This document shows, in pieces, positions 9,040-17,503 of a stretch of 64,000 bases of DNA. This DNA comes from Niabella agricola. GTDB taxonomy: Bacteria > Bacteroidota > Bacteroidia > Chitinophagales > Chitinophagaceae. The position numbers and the translations under genes were made by a program. Below the pieces are notes generated by a model. The model saw only the letters and a program-made list of their open reading frames with translations, was not told the DNA's origin and did not search any database. The DNA is taken from the NCBI RefSeq assembly GCF_021538615.1, contig NZ_JAJHIZ010000003.1, positions 2,790,001-2,854,000 on the forward strand, in the 5' to 3' direction. Within the stretch, counting starts at the first letter, position 1. Each line of letters starts with the position of its first letter.

Positions 9040-9777
9040 TCAGTTGTTCCGGATGTATTCCAATGTTAACTGCAGGTGATAATAACTGGGCTTGATCAGT
9101 CCCAGCCGGGGGTTGTTAAGATCACTGATTACGAGCATCGTCAGCGATACGGTTACAAAATAGATAAGCGGCACCATATAATGAACCCTTTCCTTTACAC
9201 CGTTCATAAATCCAACTAAAAAACCGATCAGAACGGAAACCACCACCAGCAAAAATATCACGAATGCAGGAGTCCGTTCATAGTTGGAATACGCAAATAG
9301 CGAAACCGTATCCTGCACCTGGTCAAAATATTCCGCCACTTTATCAATAGCGGCACTGTGCTGTTGTTTTTGCAGCTTGGCAAGGTTCGCCCAATAGGCA
9401 TCGCTTTGTCTTTTGGCGTTGTAAAAAAAATCAGTATTGCCGGACTGTTCATAGGCCAGCTGGTTCTTTAAAAAATCCTGCAGCATGTTTTTTGTATACA
9501 ACCGGAAGGAATCCGGCAGCTCCCTGCTGTAGCGGTAAAGCGCATCTACATTGTTCGCTTCTTTATGCAGATAGGCGAACCGCTCCCGGTGTGCATTTCC
9601 TGCCTGCAAAAAGGTAAAGGAAATGATGAGGCCAAAGATACCGACTATGGAATTTTCGATGCCGGAGCTTTCCCAGCGGGACCTTTTCCGGTAGCGGGCT
9701 GCATACCAGATGCCTCCGGCAACGCTGGCGAATAACAACAAAACATAAAAACCGATCACCCATAAAGAGTCCAGCAT
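9040..9777 (-). CDS. DUF4239-like (bestrophin-like) membrane protein
   Basis: 245 residues from ATG at 9777. The frame extends further upstream, but the extension is low-complexity and lacks homology-like features. It has two N-terminal membrane segments (about 5-25 and 45-62, the second IVGIFGLIISFTFLQAG), a long soluble helical region with REL, YTKNMLQDFLKNQLAYE, and two C-terminal membrane segments (about 175-195 and 205-222). This arrangement is that of DUF4239 proteins, distantly related to bestrophin channels. Function is not established. Confidence 0.75.
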   Translation of the reverse strand: MLDSLWVIGFYVLLLFASVAGGIWYAARYRKRSRWESSGIENSIVGIFGLIISFTFLQAGNAHRERFAYLHKEANNVDALYRYSRELPDSFRLYTKNMLQDFLKNQLAYEQSGNTDFFYNAKRQSDAYWANLAKLQKQQHSAAIDKVAEYFDQVQDTVSLFAYSNYERTPAFVIFLLVVVSVLIGFLVGFMNGVKERVHYMVPLIYFVTVSLTMLVISDLNNPRLGLIKPSYYHLQLTLEYIRNN

Positions 9778-10019
9778 AACCTGATGCGATTTGACCGTTA
9801 CAATAAAACAGGAAAAGCCGGAGCCGGTATTGTTCCCCGCAGCGCCGCCCCTGTCATGCATTTCCCGAATTTACAAAAAAATCGCTGCATCCCCGTATCA
9901 GGAATAATCTGAAGACGCCATTCTGGTTGTTGCCATCATGCTCGCCTCCGCGCATCAGCGAACATGGAAAGGGCAGACATCTTGTTCGCCATTTTTTGCA
10001 ACATCCGCAAAATACCGGA

Positions 10020-10818
10020 TCAGGTATGGCTTAGCGCATTCGTTTCATCGGGAAGGACTGCTTCCGCTCTTTTCCGTTTAAATGCCCCGAAGTCCCGGAT
10101 AAAATGCGCCTGGTCATAATACTCGCCTTCATAGGCAAGACGGGTAAGACTGTCATATTGGTTGTTCAGCAACAGGCGCAGTACGGTTTGCATACGAACG
10201 TTCCGGGAAAGTTGTTTAGGACTAAGCCCGATCATCGTGGCAAACCTCCGCTCCAATTGGCGGCGGTTTATCTGTAATTGCCCGGAAAGTTCATCAACAG
10301 CGCAACGGCCATTTGCCGACAGGATCATTTCAACCGTTTGTTTGGCAACGTGGTCAATCGTTCTTTGATCTGACAGCTGCTTCCGTAAAAAGGTTTCCGT
10401 TATCGAAATACGTTCCGCAGTTGTTCCGGCCTTTAATATATGCTGGTTTAGCTGGCTGCCGGCAGCAGTAAACAGCACTGTGGTTGCAATGGCCCTGTTT
10501 CCCATTTTCTTTACGGGTAAGGTAGCAAAAGGAATAAACCCTTCCGGCCGGAAACGTACGGCAAAAATACCCGTAGTTCCGGTGGGCTCAATTTCCAGCG
10601 GGCGTGTGAGCTGACCGATCACAAAACACCGGGGTTGTATAATATAATAGTCCTGATCCGTATACTGCCTGTACAGATCGCCATAATGAAAGATCATTTC
10701 CATATCCATCCGGTACGATCCGTTGCCGCTGCGCTGATGCTTCCGCGCTTTCCAGCGTCCAGTAACATTTTATAAAGGCACCCAGGTCCTCCCCCGGTGA
10801 AAATGTTTGATAGATCAT
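10020..10818 (-). pseudogene. AraC-family regulator broken by a frameshift
   Basis: Two overlapping frames together make one AraC protein of about 265 residues. The N-terminal piece (10818 down to about 10703) starts MIYQTFSPGEDLGAFIKCYWTLE, cut here to its core features, and reaches RQRIVPDGY. The C-terminal piece (from about 10706 down to 10020) continues MEMIFHYGDLYRQY and carries the helix-turn-helix with NRRQLERRFATMIGLSPKQ and YDQAHFIRDFGAFK. In intact relatives PDG(x)MEMIFHYGD is continuous. Restoring two bases (TA) at 10702-10706 would join the frames. Either the gene is inactivated or the base call is wrong. Confidence 0.8.
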
Positions 10819-10826
10819 AATGTCTG

Positions 10827-11564
10827 CTATTTTTTAATAGTGCCCCTGATACGGAAACCGCAAATACGGAACCCCGCTTTTAACAGTGTGGATTTGGAGG
10901 CCATGTTTTCAATGTTACACCGTGCAGCCGGCACCCGGCCCATGCGATAGGCTTCCTTTTTTAACTCCTGCACGATCAATGCGCCCACCCCCCGTCCGCG
11001 GAAGGCTTCTTTTACCTGCATATAGATATCTGCATAAGGGATATTGTAGTTCAGCATTAAACCGCCACTGGCAACAATTACGCCATCCTGTACCAATACA
11101 TGCGTGCTGTCATCATCACCCATATCATCCGTAGCCTCCCGCTTTCGGAATGTAATGCCGGGTATCTTCAGACGGGAGGTATAGGCTTCTTCAAAAAGGA
11201 TCGCTTCTGCATAAATATTCCGCGTGGTTTCATATAGCATGGCGGTCAGCAGCCGGTCGTTGGTCTGACTTTCTACCTGTATGGTATTACTGACCCGTTG
11301 AAACTCCCTGAAAATGCGGCTGGCCATTTCCCGGTAAGGAGGCTCCAGGTAAAACTCAAAAATGGTATCCCGGTCTTCGCGTTTATCCGATCCCCATACG
11401 GCTCCATATCCCACAGGAATTCCGTCAGCGGTAAAAAGATAGGTGTCGGCCCAGCCATATAGATGGCATTTATTACACACAAACTGAAAGGCCCCTTCAT
11501 TCAGGAAAAGCACCCTGAAGGGCTCAATCACATCCAGTGTTGTTTTTGTAATCTGAAGTATCAT
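10827..11564 (-). CDS. GNAT-family N-acetyltransferase
   Basis: 245 residues. The C-terminal half carries the acetyl-CoA-binding pattern of GNAT enzymes: VASGGLMLNYNIPYADIYM, then V-K-E-A-F-R-G-R-G-V-G-A-L-I-V as motif A, and ASKSTLLKAGFRICGF at the end. The N-terminal half looks like a second, degenerate acetyltransferase-like fold (YGAVWGSDKREDRDTIFEFYLEP). The substrate is unknown. It lies just upstream of the broken AraC gene on the same strand, so loss of that regulator might affect shared control. Confidence 0.85.
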   Translation of the reverse strand: MILQITKTTLDVIEPFRVLFLNEGAFQFVCNKCHLYGWADTYLFTADGIPVGYGAVWGSDKREDRDTIFEFYLEPPYREMASRIFREFQRVSNTIQVESQTNDRLLTAMLYETTRNIYAEAILFEEAYTSRLKIPGITFRKREATDDMGDDDSTHVLVQDGVIVASGGLMLNYNIPYADIYMQVKEAFRGRGVGALIVQELKKEAYRMGRVPAARCNIENMASKSTLLKAGFRICGFRIRGTIKK

Positions 11565-11624
11565 GTGCGTAAACTAAATCTTCATCCCCGCCGGTTCCCG
11601 CAATCTGTACAAAACTAAAAAATT

Positions 11625-12077
11625 TTATGCCTTTATTGCCGACAGGTAAATCCAGGCAATAAAAAACAATTGCAGTGGTACCCGGAACCATAAATAGGCC
11701 GGCCCGTTTCCGTGAAACGAAGCTTTCTGGTAATCCACATGTTTCAACGCCGCATATACATTTGCCGGGAGCAACAGCACCAGGAACAGCACCAGGAACC
11801 AGGCCGCAGGAAGCCGCAGCGCAGGAATGAGCAAGGCTACAGCAGCTACCATTTCCATCACTCCGGTACTGTATACAAGCGCCGCTTTTCCGGGAATAAA
11901 CGACGGCAGCATCATCGACATGCCTTTTGTAAAAACGAAATGTGCTGTTGCCGTAAACACCAGCATCACGACCATAGCGATGCGGCCAGACAGCGCCCAC
12001 GCATCGGGCCTGTGCATCAATTTGGATATAACGGCAGCTATTGCAAAAGTGACCAGTAATACCATTAAGGGCTTCAT
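11625..12077 (-). CDS. DoxX-like membrane protein
   Basis: 150 residues from ATG at 12077; the in-frame TTG five codons earlier is less likely. Four membrane segments are visible (near 5-20, 35-55, 65-90 and 95-112) plus a terminal one near 128-145. The sequence GVMEMVAAVALLIPALRLPAAW resembles the third and fourth helices of DoxX/DoxD-like proteins. The family is quinone- or redox-associated in some members, but no function is established for this type. It sits 53 bp after a Crp/Fnr gene on the same strand and is the mirror image of the pair at 12.95-14.04 kb. Confidence 0.75.
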   Translation of the reverse strand: MKPLMVLLVTFAIAAVISKLMHRPDAWALSGRIAMVVMLVFTATAHFVFTKGMSMMLPSFIPGKAALVYSTGVMEMVAAVALLIPALRLPAAWFLVLFLVLLLPANVYAALKHVDYQKASFHGNGPAYLWFRVPLQLFFIAWIYLSAIKA

Positions 12078-12130
12078 CTTTTTTTTATGCAAAGTTCTAT
12101 CGCTCTGCTACGCAAAACAATGAACCTGGA

Positions 12131-12697
12131 TTAATAAATGCGCCTGCGGATACGGCTTAATGCCTGGGGTGTAATGCCAATATACGACGCAATGTATTTC
12201 AGCGGGATTTTTTGTAAGAGCTCCGGCTGTTCTGTAAAAAGTTTCAGGTACCGTTGTTCCGCTGTTTCATTAAGTAATGAAAGCTCACGCCGGGATTTCT
12301 TCAGGAACAGCTCTTCTCCCGCGTATCGCCCGATTGCATTGCCAACGGCGGTTTGCCGGTACACGTCCTGCAGGTCGTCATAGGAAAGCCGCCAAAGAAC
12401 CGTTTCCGTAAGCGTTTCGATATGGTAGCCTGAAGGCAACCGGGTAAGGAAGGAATCGTAGCCGCTTACAAATCCATTGGCAAAGGCAAACGCAAAGGTA
12501 AGTTCCCGATCTTCCCGGTCGATATAAAAACGAACCGCTCCTTTTTCGATAAACGACAAATAATGCTCGGTTTGGCCGGTCTTTAACAACAATGCTTTTT
12601 TATTGAATGGCCGTCGTACCAGTTTTGAAGCAAAAAAATCCCAGTCGGCGTCGCTCAGCTGCTCGCGCTGTTCAAAAAGCTTCCGGATCTGTTCCAT
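12131..12697 (-). CDS. Crp/Fnr-family transcriptional regulator
   Basis: 188 residues from ATG at 12697. An in-frame extension to 12853 exists but lacks family features. The cyclic-nucleotide-binding-like fold (about 15-120) shows LLLKTGQTEHYLSFIEKGAVRFY, and the C-terminal helix-turn-helix is KYIASYIGITPQALSRIRR. The phosphate-binding Arg of true CRP is not evident, as is usual for the Bacteroidota Crp/Fnr group. No Cys cluster for an iron-sulfur centre is present. The DoxX gene follows on the same strand and is the likely target. Confidence 0.9.
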   Translation of the reverse strand: MEQIRKLFEQREQLSDADWDFFASKLVRRPFNKKALLLKTGQTEHYLSFIEKGAVRFYIDREDRELTFAFAFANGFVSGYDSFLTRLPSGYHIETLTETVLWRLSYDDLQDVYRQTAVGNAIGRYAGEELFLKKSRRELSLLNETAEQRYLKLFTEQPELLQKIPLKYIASYIGITPQALSRIRRRIY

Positions 12698-12950
12698 TAT
12701 ATTCTTTATGCCCGTTTGTTGTTGAAGCGGCATCCCGCGGGGATTAAAAGTACGGTTTATCATTTTAAAACACCGAGGCTCCAGGCAGGTCCGGAAAAAT
12801 GTCCGCACATCCACCGGGAACTTTCCGTAATGCATCCATACCTTTATCTGCACCCGCGGGCTTCTAAAACTTTATTACCGGCAGCAAATCCCCTATCTTT
12901 AGAACGGAGCGCTGCTGTAACATCAGCTGTAACGGTAAGAATAACGGAAT

Positions 12951-13535
12951 ATGCACACCTTATTAATTCAGCATATAAAAGCCCTGGTTCCCTTAACAAA
13001 AGCGGAAGAACTACTGATCGCTGAAGGGTTTCACCAGAAAAATCTGAAACGCAGGCAATTCCTGGTACAGGAAGGTGATTTTTGCCGCTATTTAAGCTTT
13101 GTAACCAACGGATGCCTCCGTTCTTATTTTACCAACGACAACGGCCAGGAATATATCGTTCAGTTTGGCATTGAGGGATGGTGGCTAAACGACAATGAAA
13201 GCTTTTTGTACAATACGCCTTCACAGTTCAATATCGAAGCCCTTGAAGCTACAACAGTATTACAGATCGACCGGCCGGGGCTTGAGCATCTTTACCAAAA
13301 TATCCCGCAGTTGGAGCGTTTTTTCCGCATCCTTTACCAGCGCAGTTTTATTATGCTGCAAAAACGGGTAATTGCGTCAATGAGCCAAACCGCAGAGCAG
13401 CGCTACCGGGAATTTGCTGACCGGTATCCCGAGATCGTGCACCGCATTCCTCAATACCAGCTGGCCGCATACCTGGGCATGTCTGCAGAATTTCTCAGCA
13501 AGATCCGGCATCACATCGCCCGCAAGAAATCTTGA
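12951..13535 (+). CDS. Crp/Fnr-family transcriptional regulator
   Basis: 194 residues. The N-terminal sensor fold includes RRQFLVQEGDFCRYLSFVTNGCLRSYF and EYIVQFGIEGWW. The C-terminal DNA-binding part is TAEQRYREFADRYPEIVHRIPQ then QLAAYLGMSAEFLSKIR. It is the same class as the divergent regulator at 12.1-12.7 kb, with about 250 bp between their starts. Its DoxX partner begins 83 bp downstream. A TATCTTTA sequence about 55 bp upstream resembles the phylum's -7 element. Confidence 0.92.
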   Translation: MHTLLIQHIKALVPLTKAEELLIAEGFHQKNLKRRQFLVQEGDFCRYLSFVTNGCLRSYFTNDNGQEYIVQFGIEGWWLNDNESFLYNTPSQFNIEALEATTVLQIDRPGLEHLYQNIPQLERFFRILYQRSFIMLQKRVIASMSQTAEQRYREFADRYPEIVHRIPQYQLAAYLGMSAEFLSKIRHHIARKKS

Positions 13536-13618
13536 ACCAGTTCAAGTATTTTTCCTGTACGGCTTCATTTTTTTTGAATGCAGCAAATAGCAGTTTTGCT
13601 TTTTGATCACTAAAAAAA

Positions 13619-14044
13619 ATGAACATGGAAATGCTTAATCAAACTCCGGGAATCACCTCCCTGGTACTCCGTTTTACACTGGGCCTTGTAATGCTGCCGC
13701 ATGGCTGGCAAAAAGTTACGAACTTTCAAAATACGCTGATGCATCTGCAGCAAGACTACCGCCTGCCCTGGCTGCTGGCCGTTGGGGTAATTCTGACCGA
13801 ATTCATCGCCCCTATTTTTCTCGTAGCGGGTTTGGCTTCCCGGCTGATGGCGCTGCTGCTGATCGTTCTGATGGCCGGAGCCATTATTATGGGGCACCAC
13901 TGGCAACATGGATTCTTTATGAACTGGTTCGGCAATCAAAAAGGAGAAGGATTCGAATATCATTTATTGGCCATTGGCCTCGGCCTTGCCATTGTGCTCC
14001 TGGGTAGTGGTAAATGCTCCGTAGACCATTTTATGGAAAAGTAG
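13619..14044 (+). CDS. DoxX family membrane protein
   Basis: 141 residues with four membrane segments (about 15-32, 55-75, 78-98 and 115-132). It has the DoxX signature: LVLRFTLGLVMLPHGWQKV near the start, then WLLAVGVILTEFIAPIFLVAGLASR and MGHHWQHGFFMNWF. DoxX proteins are small inner-membrane proteins linked in some species to oxidoreductase systems and thiol homeostasis. It follows the Crp/Fnr gene on the same strand. Confidence 0.92.
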   Translation: MNMEMLNQTPGITSLVLRFTLGLVMLPHGWQKVTNFQNTLMHLQQDYRLPWLLAVGVILTEFIAPIFLVAGLASRLMALLLIVLMAGAIIMGHHWQHGFFMNWFGNQKGEGFEYHLLAIGLGLAIVLLGSGKCSVDHFMEK

Positions 14045-14118
14045 CCCCCTAAAAAAAGGCATAAAGCAAGCAGCAAAAAACTCAATGCGTCATTAGAAGA
14101 AGTTTAGATTCAATTTAG

Positions 14119-14126
14119 TAGTTTTG
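14119..14126 (+). promoter_or_regulatory. Candidate -7 element for the Gfo/Idh/MocA gene
   Basis: TAGTTTTG matches TAnnTTTG and lies about 85 bp before the start codon. The -33 TTG element is not convincing. Confidence 0.4.
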
Positions 14127-14209
14127 GATGGTCAGTATTAAATTTAAAACAAAACAACAGGCAAGGTCCTTTTAAACGATCCGGCTCCGCCTGCTTAGCC
14201 ATTCAAAAC

Positions 14210-15487
14210 ATGAAAAGAAGAAACTTTATCAGTCAGAGCGCCAAGGGAGCGCTTGCATTTACCATCATTCCCCGTTCCGTTTTAGGAGGCAACGGGTTTG
14301 TTGCGCCCAGCGACCGCATAAACCTGGGATATATCGGAACCGGAAAACAGTCTTACGGACTGGTCAATGCTATTAACGGGCCTAAAGAAACACTGGTACT
14401 GGCGGCCTGTGACGTATATGAAAAAAAACTGGAGCATTTTATCGGGTTGGCCCAAAAAGCCAATGAAAAAAAAGTAGCCACCAATGTAAAAGGGTACAAA
14501 CATTACCGCGAGCTCCTGGAGCGTAAAGACATTGATGCGGTTGTCATCGCCACCCCGGACCACTGGCATGCACAAATTGCCATTGATGCCGCAAAAGCGG
14601 GTAAAGATATCTACTGCGAAAAACCGCTGGCGCTTACGATTGCCGAAGGACGTGCGATGGTAAATGCCACACGTAAATACAAGCGTGTCTTTCAAACCGG
14701 CAGTATGCAACGTTCTTCGTTTAACTTCCGGCAGGCTGCAGAACTGGTAGCGAACGGCTACATCGGTAAAATCAATGAGATCAACGTTTCGGTGGGTGAG
14801 CCGGTAAAACAGTGCGACCTGCCTACAGAACCGGTTCCGGACGGACTGGATTGGGATCTTTGGATCGGCCCCTCATTATACCGGGGCTTCAATAAAATTC
14901 TGGCACCTCCGCTGGAAGCAAAGGAATGGGCCTGGTGGCGCGGCTATGCCGGTTTTGGCGGTGGCCTGATTACTGATTGGGGAGCCCATATGTTCGATAT
15001 TGTGCAATGGGCGCTGGGAATGGATCAATCCGGACCCATAAAATTCATTCCCCCCAAAAACCCGGGCGCCAAGGACGGGCTTTCGTTTGTATATGCCAAT
15101 GGCATAACAGTAAACCACAAGAACTGGGGAGAAGGCAACGCCATCCAGTTCGTGGGCGATAAAGGGAAGATCGAAGTAAGCAGGGGATTCCTGCGGACCA
15201 ATCCGGAGCACCTGGCTTCGCTGAAATTTAAAACCAGTGACAAACGGCTCTATTTTAGCGATAATCATTATCAGGATTGGGTAGATGCGATTAAAAAGCG
15301 CTCCAAACCGATCTGCGATGTGGAAACCGGTCACCGGACCGCTTCAGTTTGTAACGCGGTGAATATTGCTTACGAGCTTCAGAAAGACCTGAAATGGGAT
15401 CCTGTAAAAGAGGCTTTCGATAACCCCTATGCCAATATGATGCGTAGTCGCTCGTACCGGGGTGAATGGGATTTTACTAAATTTTAG
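14210..15487 (+). CDS. Gfo/Idh/MocA-family oxidoreductase with Tat-type signal
   Basis: 425 residues. The N-terminus MKRRNFISQSAKGALAF has the RR-x-F twin-arginine pattern common in secreted Bacteroidota members. The Rossmann domain follows with GYIGTGKQ, AACDVYEKK, VVIATPDHWHA and the catalytic-region motif CEKPLALT. The C-terminal substrate domain contains GGGLITDWGAHMFDIVQWALG, typical of the family. These enzymes use NAD(P) to oxidise or epimerise sugars and polyols; the substrate here is unknown. The TIM-barrel isomerase gene follows by 23 bp, a frequent pairing. Confidence 0.93.
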   Translation: MKRRNFISQSAKGALAFTIIPRSVLGGNGFVAPSDRINLGYIGTGKQSYGLVNAINGPKETLVLAACDVYEKKLEHFIGLAQKANEKKVATNVKGYKHYRELLERKDIDAVVIATPDHWHAQIAIDAAKAGKDIYCEKPLALTIAEGRAMVNATRKYKRVFQTGSMQRSSFNFRQAAELVANGYIGKINEINVSVGEPVKQCDLPTEPVPDGLDWDLWIGPSLYRGFNKILAPPLEAKEWAWWRGYAGFGGGLITDWGAHMFDIVQWALGMDQSGPIKFIPPKNPGAKDGLSFVYANGITVNHKNWGEGNAIQFVGDKGKIEVSRGFLRTNPEHLASLKFKTSDKRLYFSDNHYQDWVDAIKKRSKPICDVETGHRTASVCNAVNIAYELQKDLKWDPVKEAFDNPYANMMRSRSYRGEWDFTKF

Positions 15488-15510
15488 CAGTGCTTTAAAA
15501 CAGCAGCCCA

Positions 15511-16323
15511 ATGACATATTCTTCAAAAACCGGACTTTCAACGTCCGGTTTTTTAAATAAAATATCCATCCCGCTGGGCGTTCAGCTCTGGTCGGTAAAA
15601 AACGATCTGGCCCGGGGTATTGACCCAACCCTGGAGAAACTGGCGGCAACCGGATTCCGCTTTGCAGAAGCCGCGGGTTATGATTTAAATACCCGCACTA
15701 TTTTTGGATTGAAACCCGCTGTATTCCGGCAAAAGCTTGACGCAGCAGGAATACAGTGCATCGGAGCGCATGCGCCGGTTTCACCGGAAACGATCCACCA
15801 GGTACTGGAAGATCTTTCTACTTTAAACATCGCCTACCTGATCTGTTCGCTTTATCCGGATGCCGGACGTACTGCTGCCGACTATTACCAGATCGCAGAA
15901 AATTACAATCATACCGGAGGCATTGCCCGGAAAGCGGATGTTCATTTCGGCTATCATAATCATCATTTTGAATTTACTCCCGTGGAGGGCGAGCGCCCGA
16001 TCGATATCCTGTTGAAAAATACCGATCCTGCACTGGTATCTTTTGAACTGGATCTTGGTTGGGCGGTACAGGCCGGCACAGCGCCGGAAACCCTTTTTGA
16101 AACCTACCCCGGGCGTTTTCCGCTCTGGCATTTGCGTGACGTGGATGCCGGGGGAACAGCCGTAAACGCCGGCGCTGGCATTGTGAACTTCCATGCATTG
16201 CAGCCGTTGAAAAAACAGGCCGGATTTTTGTACGGAATTGTGGAAACCCCTTCGGCCGCCACCGATGGCATGGACCGTGTGATTGCCAGTTTTAACTATA
16301 TCCGGAGGGAACAGCTTTACTAA
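15511..16323 (+). CDS. Sugar phosphate isomerase/epimerase (AP endonuclease family 2 TIM barrel)
   Basis: 270 residues. The barrel shows the usual marks: GVQLWSVKND near the start, FRFAEAAGYD, CIGAHAPVSPETI, the metal-site segment HFGYHNHHFEF, VSFELDLGW and FPLWHLRDVD, with a final IVETPS. Unlike many relatives it has no signal peptide. No later Met offers a plausible start before the barrel, so ATG at 15511 is kept. A perfect terminator hairpin covers codons 5-15, so the N-terminal extension was probably built from terminator DNA. It probably acts with the preceding dehydrogenase on the same sugar. Confidence 0.88.
   Translation: MTYSSKTGLSTSGFLNKISIPLGVQLWSVKNDLARGIDPTLEKLAATGFRFAEAAGYDLNTRTIFGLKPAVFRQKLDAAGIQCIGAHAPVSPETIHQVLEDLSTLNIAYLICSLYPDAGRTAADYYQIAENYNHTGGIARKADVHFGYHNHHFEFTPVEGERPIDILLKNTDPALVSFELDLGWAVQAGTAPETLFETYPGRFPLWHLRDVDAGGTAVNAGAGIVNFHALQPLKKQAGFLYGIVETPSAATDGMDRVIASFNYIRREQLY
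15525..15554 (+). terminator. Intrinsic terminator overlapping the 5' end of the isomerase gene
   Basis: AAAAACCGGAC, a 7-nt loop and GTCCGGTTTTT form an 11-bp stem ending in a T-run. It lies 38 bp after the dehydrogenase stop but inside the first codons of the next gene. Confidence 0.7.
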
Positions 16324-16376
16324 AGTTTACCAGCTATCGTATAATATAGTAGGGCGTTTTTGCAGGCGCGCGATTT

Positions 16377-16384
16377 TAATTTTG
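16377..16384 (+). promoter_or_regulatory. Candidate -7 element upstream of the DoxX gene at 16.4 kb
   Basis: TAATTTTG matches TAnnTTTG and ends 19 bp before the ATG. The upstream TTTTTG is only 14 bp away, short for a -33 element. Confidence 0.4.
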
Positions 16385-16403
16385 AGCCACTAAACCCAGC
16401 AAA

Positions 16404-16775
16404 ATGAAAATTGTAAAACAGATCGTCTTTACCCTGTTTGCATTGATGTTCCTCAATGCCGGCCTCAACAAATTTTTTAATTACATGCCGGTGCCCAAGC
16501 TCACCCCGGAGCAAATGGAAGCCTTCGGTGCCTTTATGAAAATAAAATGGCTGATGCCCCTGTTGGCAACCATGGAAACTACAGGAGGTATCCTGGTGAT
16601 CATTCCCAAAACGCGGGCATTGGGCGCGCTGGTCCTTTTCCCGATCATGACCGGTATTCTCCTGCATCATTTCACGATGGACCCCTCCGGTTTACCAATG
16701 GTGCTGCCTATGGCACTGATCCTGATCTGGATCATCATCGACAACCGGAAAAAGTACCTGCCGATGGCGCAATAA
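16404..16775 (+). CDS. DoxX-like membrane protein
   Basis: 123 residues with four membrane segments (about 5-22, 48-66, 73-92 and 98-115). MKIVKQIVFTLFALMFLNAGLNKFFNYMP is the family's first helix, and TMETTGGILVIIPKTRALGALVLFP the second and third. This is the third DoxX-like protein in 5 kb. It is separate from the two Crp-linked ones and belongs to a shorter subtype. Function is not established. Confidence 0.85.
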   Translation: MKIVKQIVFTLFALMFLNAGLNKFFNYMPVPKLTPEQMEAFGAFMKIKWLMPLLATMETTGGILVIIPKTRALGALVLFPIMTGILLHHFTMDPSGLPMVLPMALILIWIIIDNRKKYLPMAQ

Positions 16776-16854
16776 TGCGTCAGATACAAACGGCTATTGC
16801 CGCATTGCGGACTGCTGCTGCTCTGTCTATCCTCGTTTCCACTTATAAAAGGAG

Positions 16855-16862
16855 TACCTTTG
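16855..16862 (+). promoter_or_regulatory. Candidate -7 element for the small gene at 16.9 kb
   Basis: TACCTTTG matches TAnnTTTG, 20 bp before the ATG at 16883. This supports that start over the longer in-frame extension overlapping the DoxX gene. Confidence 0.5.
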
Positions 16863-16882
16863 ACAGACAAAAGCTCCTTGTT

Positions 16883-17218
16883 ATGAATGCCCAAACGCCT
16901 CATTATAGTTACGACACCTTAAGTGAAGCCGTAGATGACCTGATCCGTCGTGGATATACGGAAGACTTCCTGGCAATGGAAGAAAAGGATTGTCTTTATT
17001 GCAACCAGCACTCCCTGGAATTGTCGCCGGAAGAATTTGAGATTGATGAAGTGTATCGTTTTGAAGGGATGACCGATCCGGCAGATGAAAGCATTGTGTT
17101 TGCGATCTCCTCTCAAAAGCACCAGATCAAGGGAACAGTGATCAACAGCTTTGGAGCGGATTTCGGATACCGTTCTTCCAAGCTGGTAGCGCATCTGAAA
17201 CAGCACCGGGGCGGATAA
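16883..17218 (+). CDS. Small conserved protein, often mislabelled phosphoribosylpyrophosphate synthetase
   Basis: 111 residues from ATG at 16883. It matches a small Bacteroidota family with the pattern Y-D-T-L-S-E-A-x-x-D-L-x-x-R-G-Y-T-E-D-F, a Cys pair (C-L-Y-C in this copy), and FEIDEVYRFEGMTDPADESIVFAISS. Database entries frequently carry the name phosphoribosylpyrophosphate synthetase, but the protein is far too short and lacks the PRPP-binding and ATP-binding motifs of Prs. True function is unknown. No membrane segment is present. Confidence 0.8.
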   Translation: MNAQTPHYSYDTLSEAVDDLIRRGYTEDFLAMEEKDCLYCNQHSLELSPEEFEIDEVYRFEGMTDPADESIVFAISSQKHQIKGTVINSFGADFGYRSSKLVAHLKQHRGG

Positions 17219-17237
17219 GTTGGGAAAATTGCGCTTT

Positions 17238-17460
17238 AGCGGTTTCTTTTTAAACGCAAGGCGCGCAAGGTCCCTCGCTAAGAACGCAAAGATGTTTACA
17301 ATTCTCCGGTTCTCGTTGCGACCCTTGCGGATGCTTTGCGCACATAGCGGTTCAATTTTTAACGCAATGTGCGCAAGGATTACGCTAAGAACGCAAGGAC
17401 ATTCACAATTCTCCGGTTCTCGCTGACCCTTGCGGGTGCATTGCGTCCGTAGCGGTTCAA
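17238..17460. repeat. Tandem palindromic 'cgcaagg' repeat units, left of the GxxExxY gene
   Basis: Two imperfect units of about 105-108 bp (17238-17345 and 17346-17450) start with AGCGGTT and a T-run, then aacgcaag...gcgcaagg, pass through a shared 'acaattctccggttctcg' core and end cccttgcgg...ttgcg. The two arms of each unit are inverted copies of each other, so each could fold into a hairpin. A third AGCGGTTCAATTTTTTT begins at 17451 and then stops. Confidence 0.8.
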
Positions 17461-17503
17461 TTTTTTTCACAAGAATAGCGTCACTAACGCTGGCAGGCAC
17501 CGG

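Noticed and set aside
16883..17218. prs, phosphoribosylpyrophosphate synthetase
   Set aside because: The protein is about one third of the required length and lacks the PRPP- and ATP-binding motifs.
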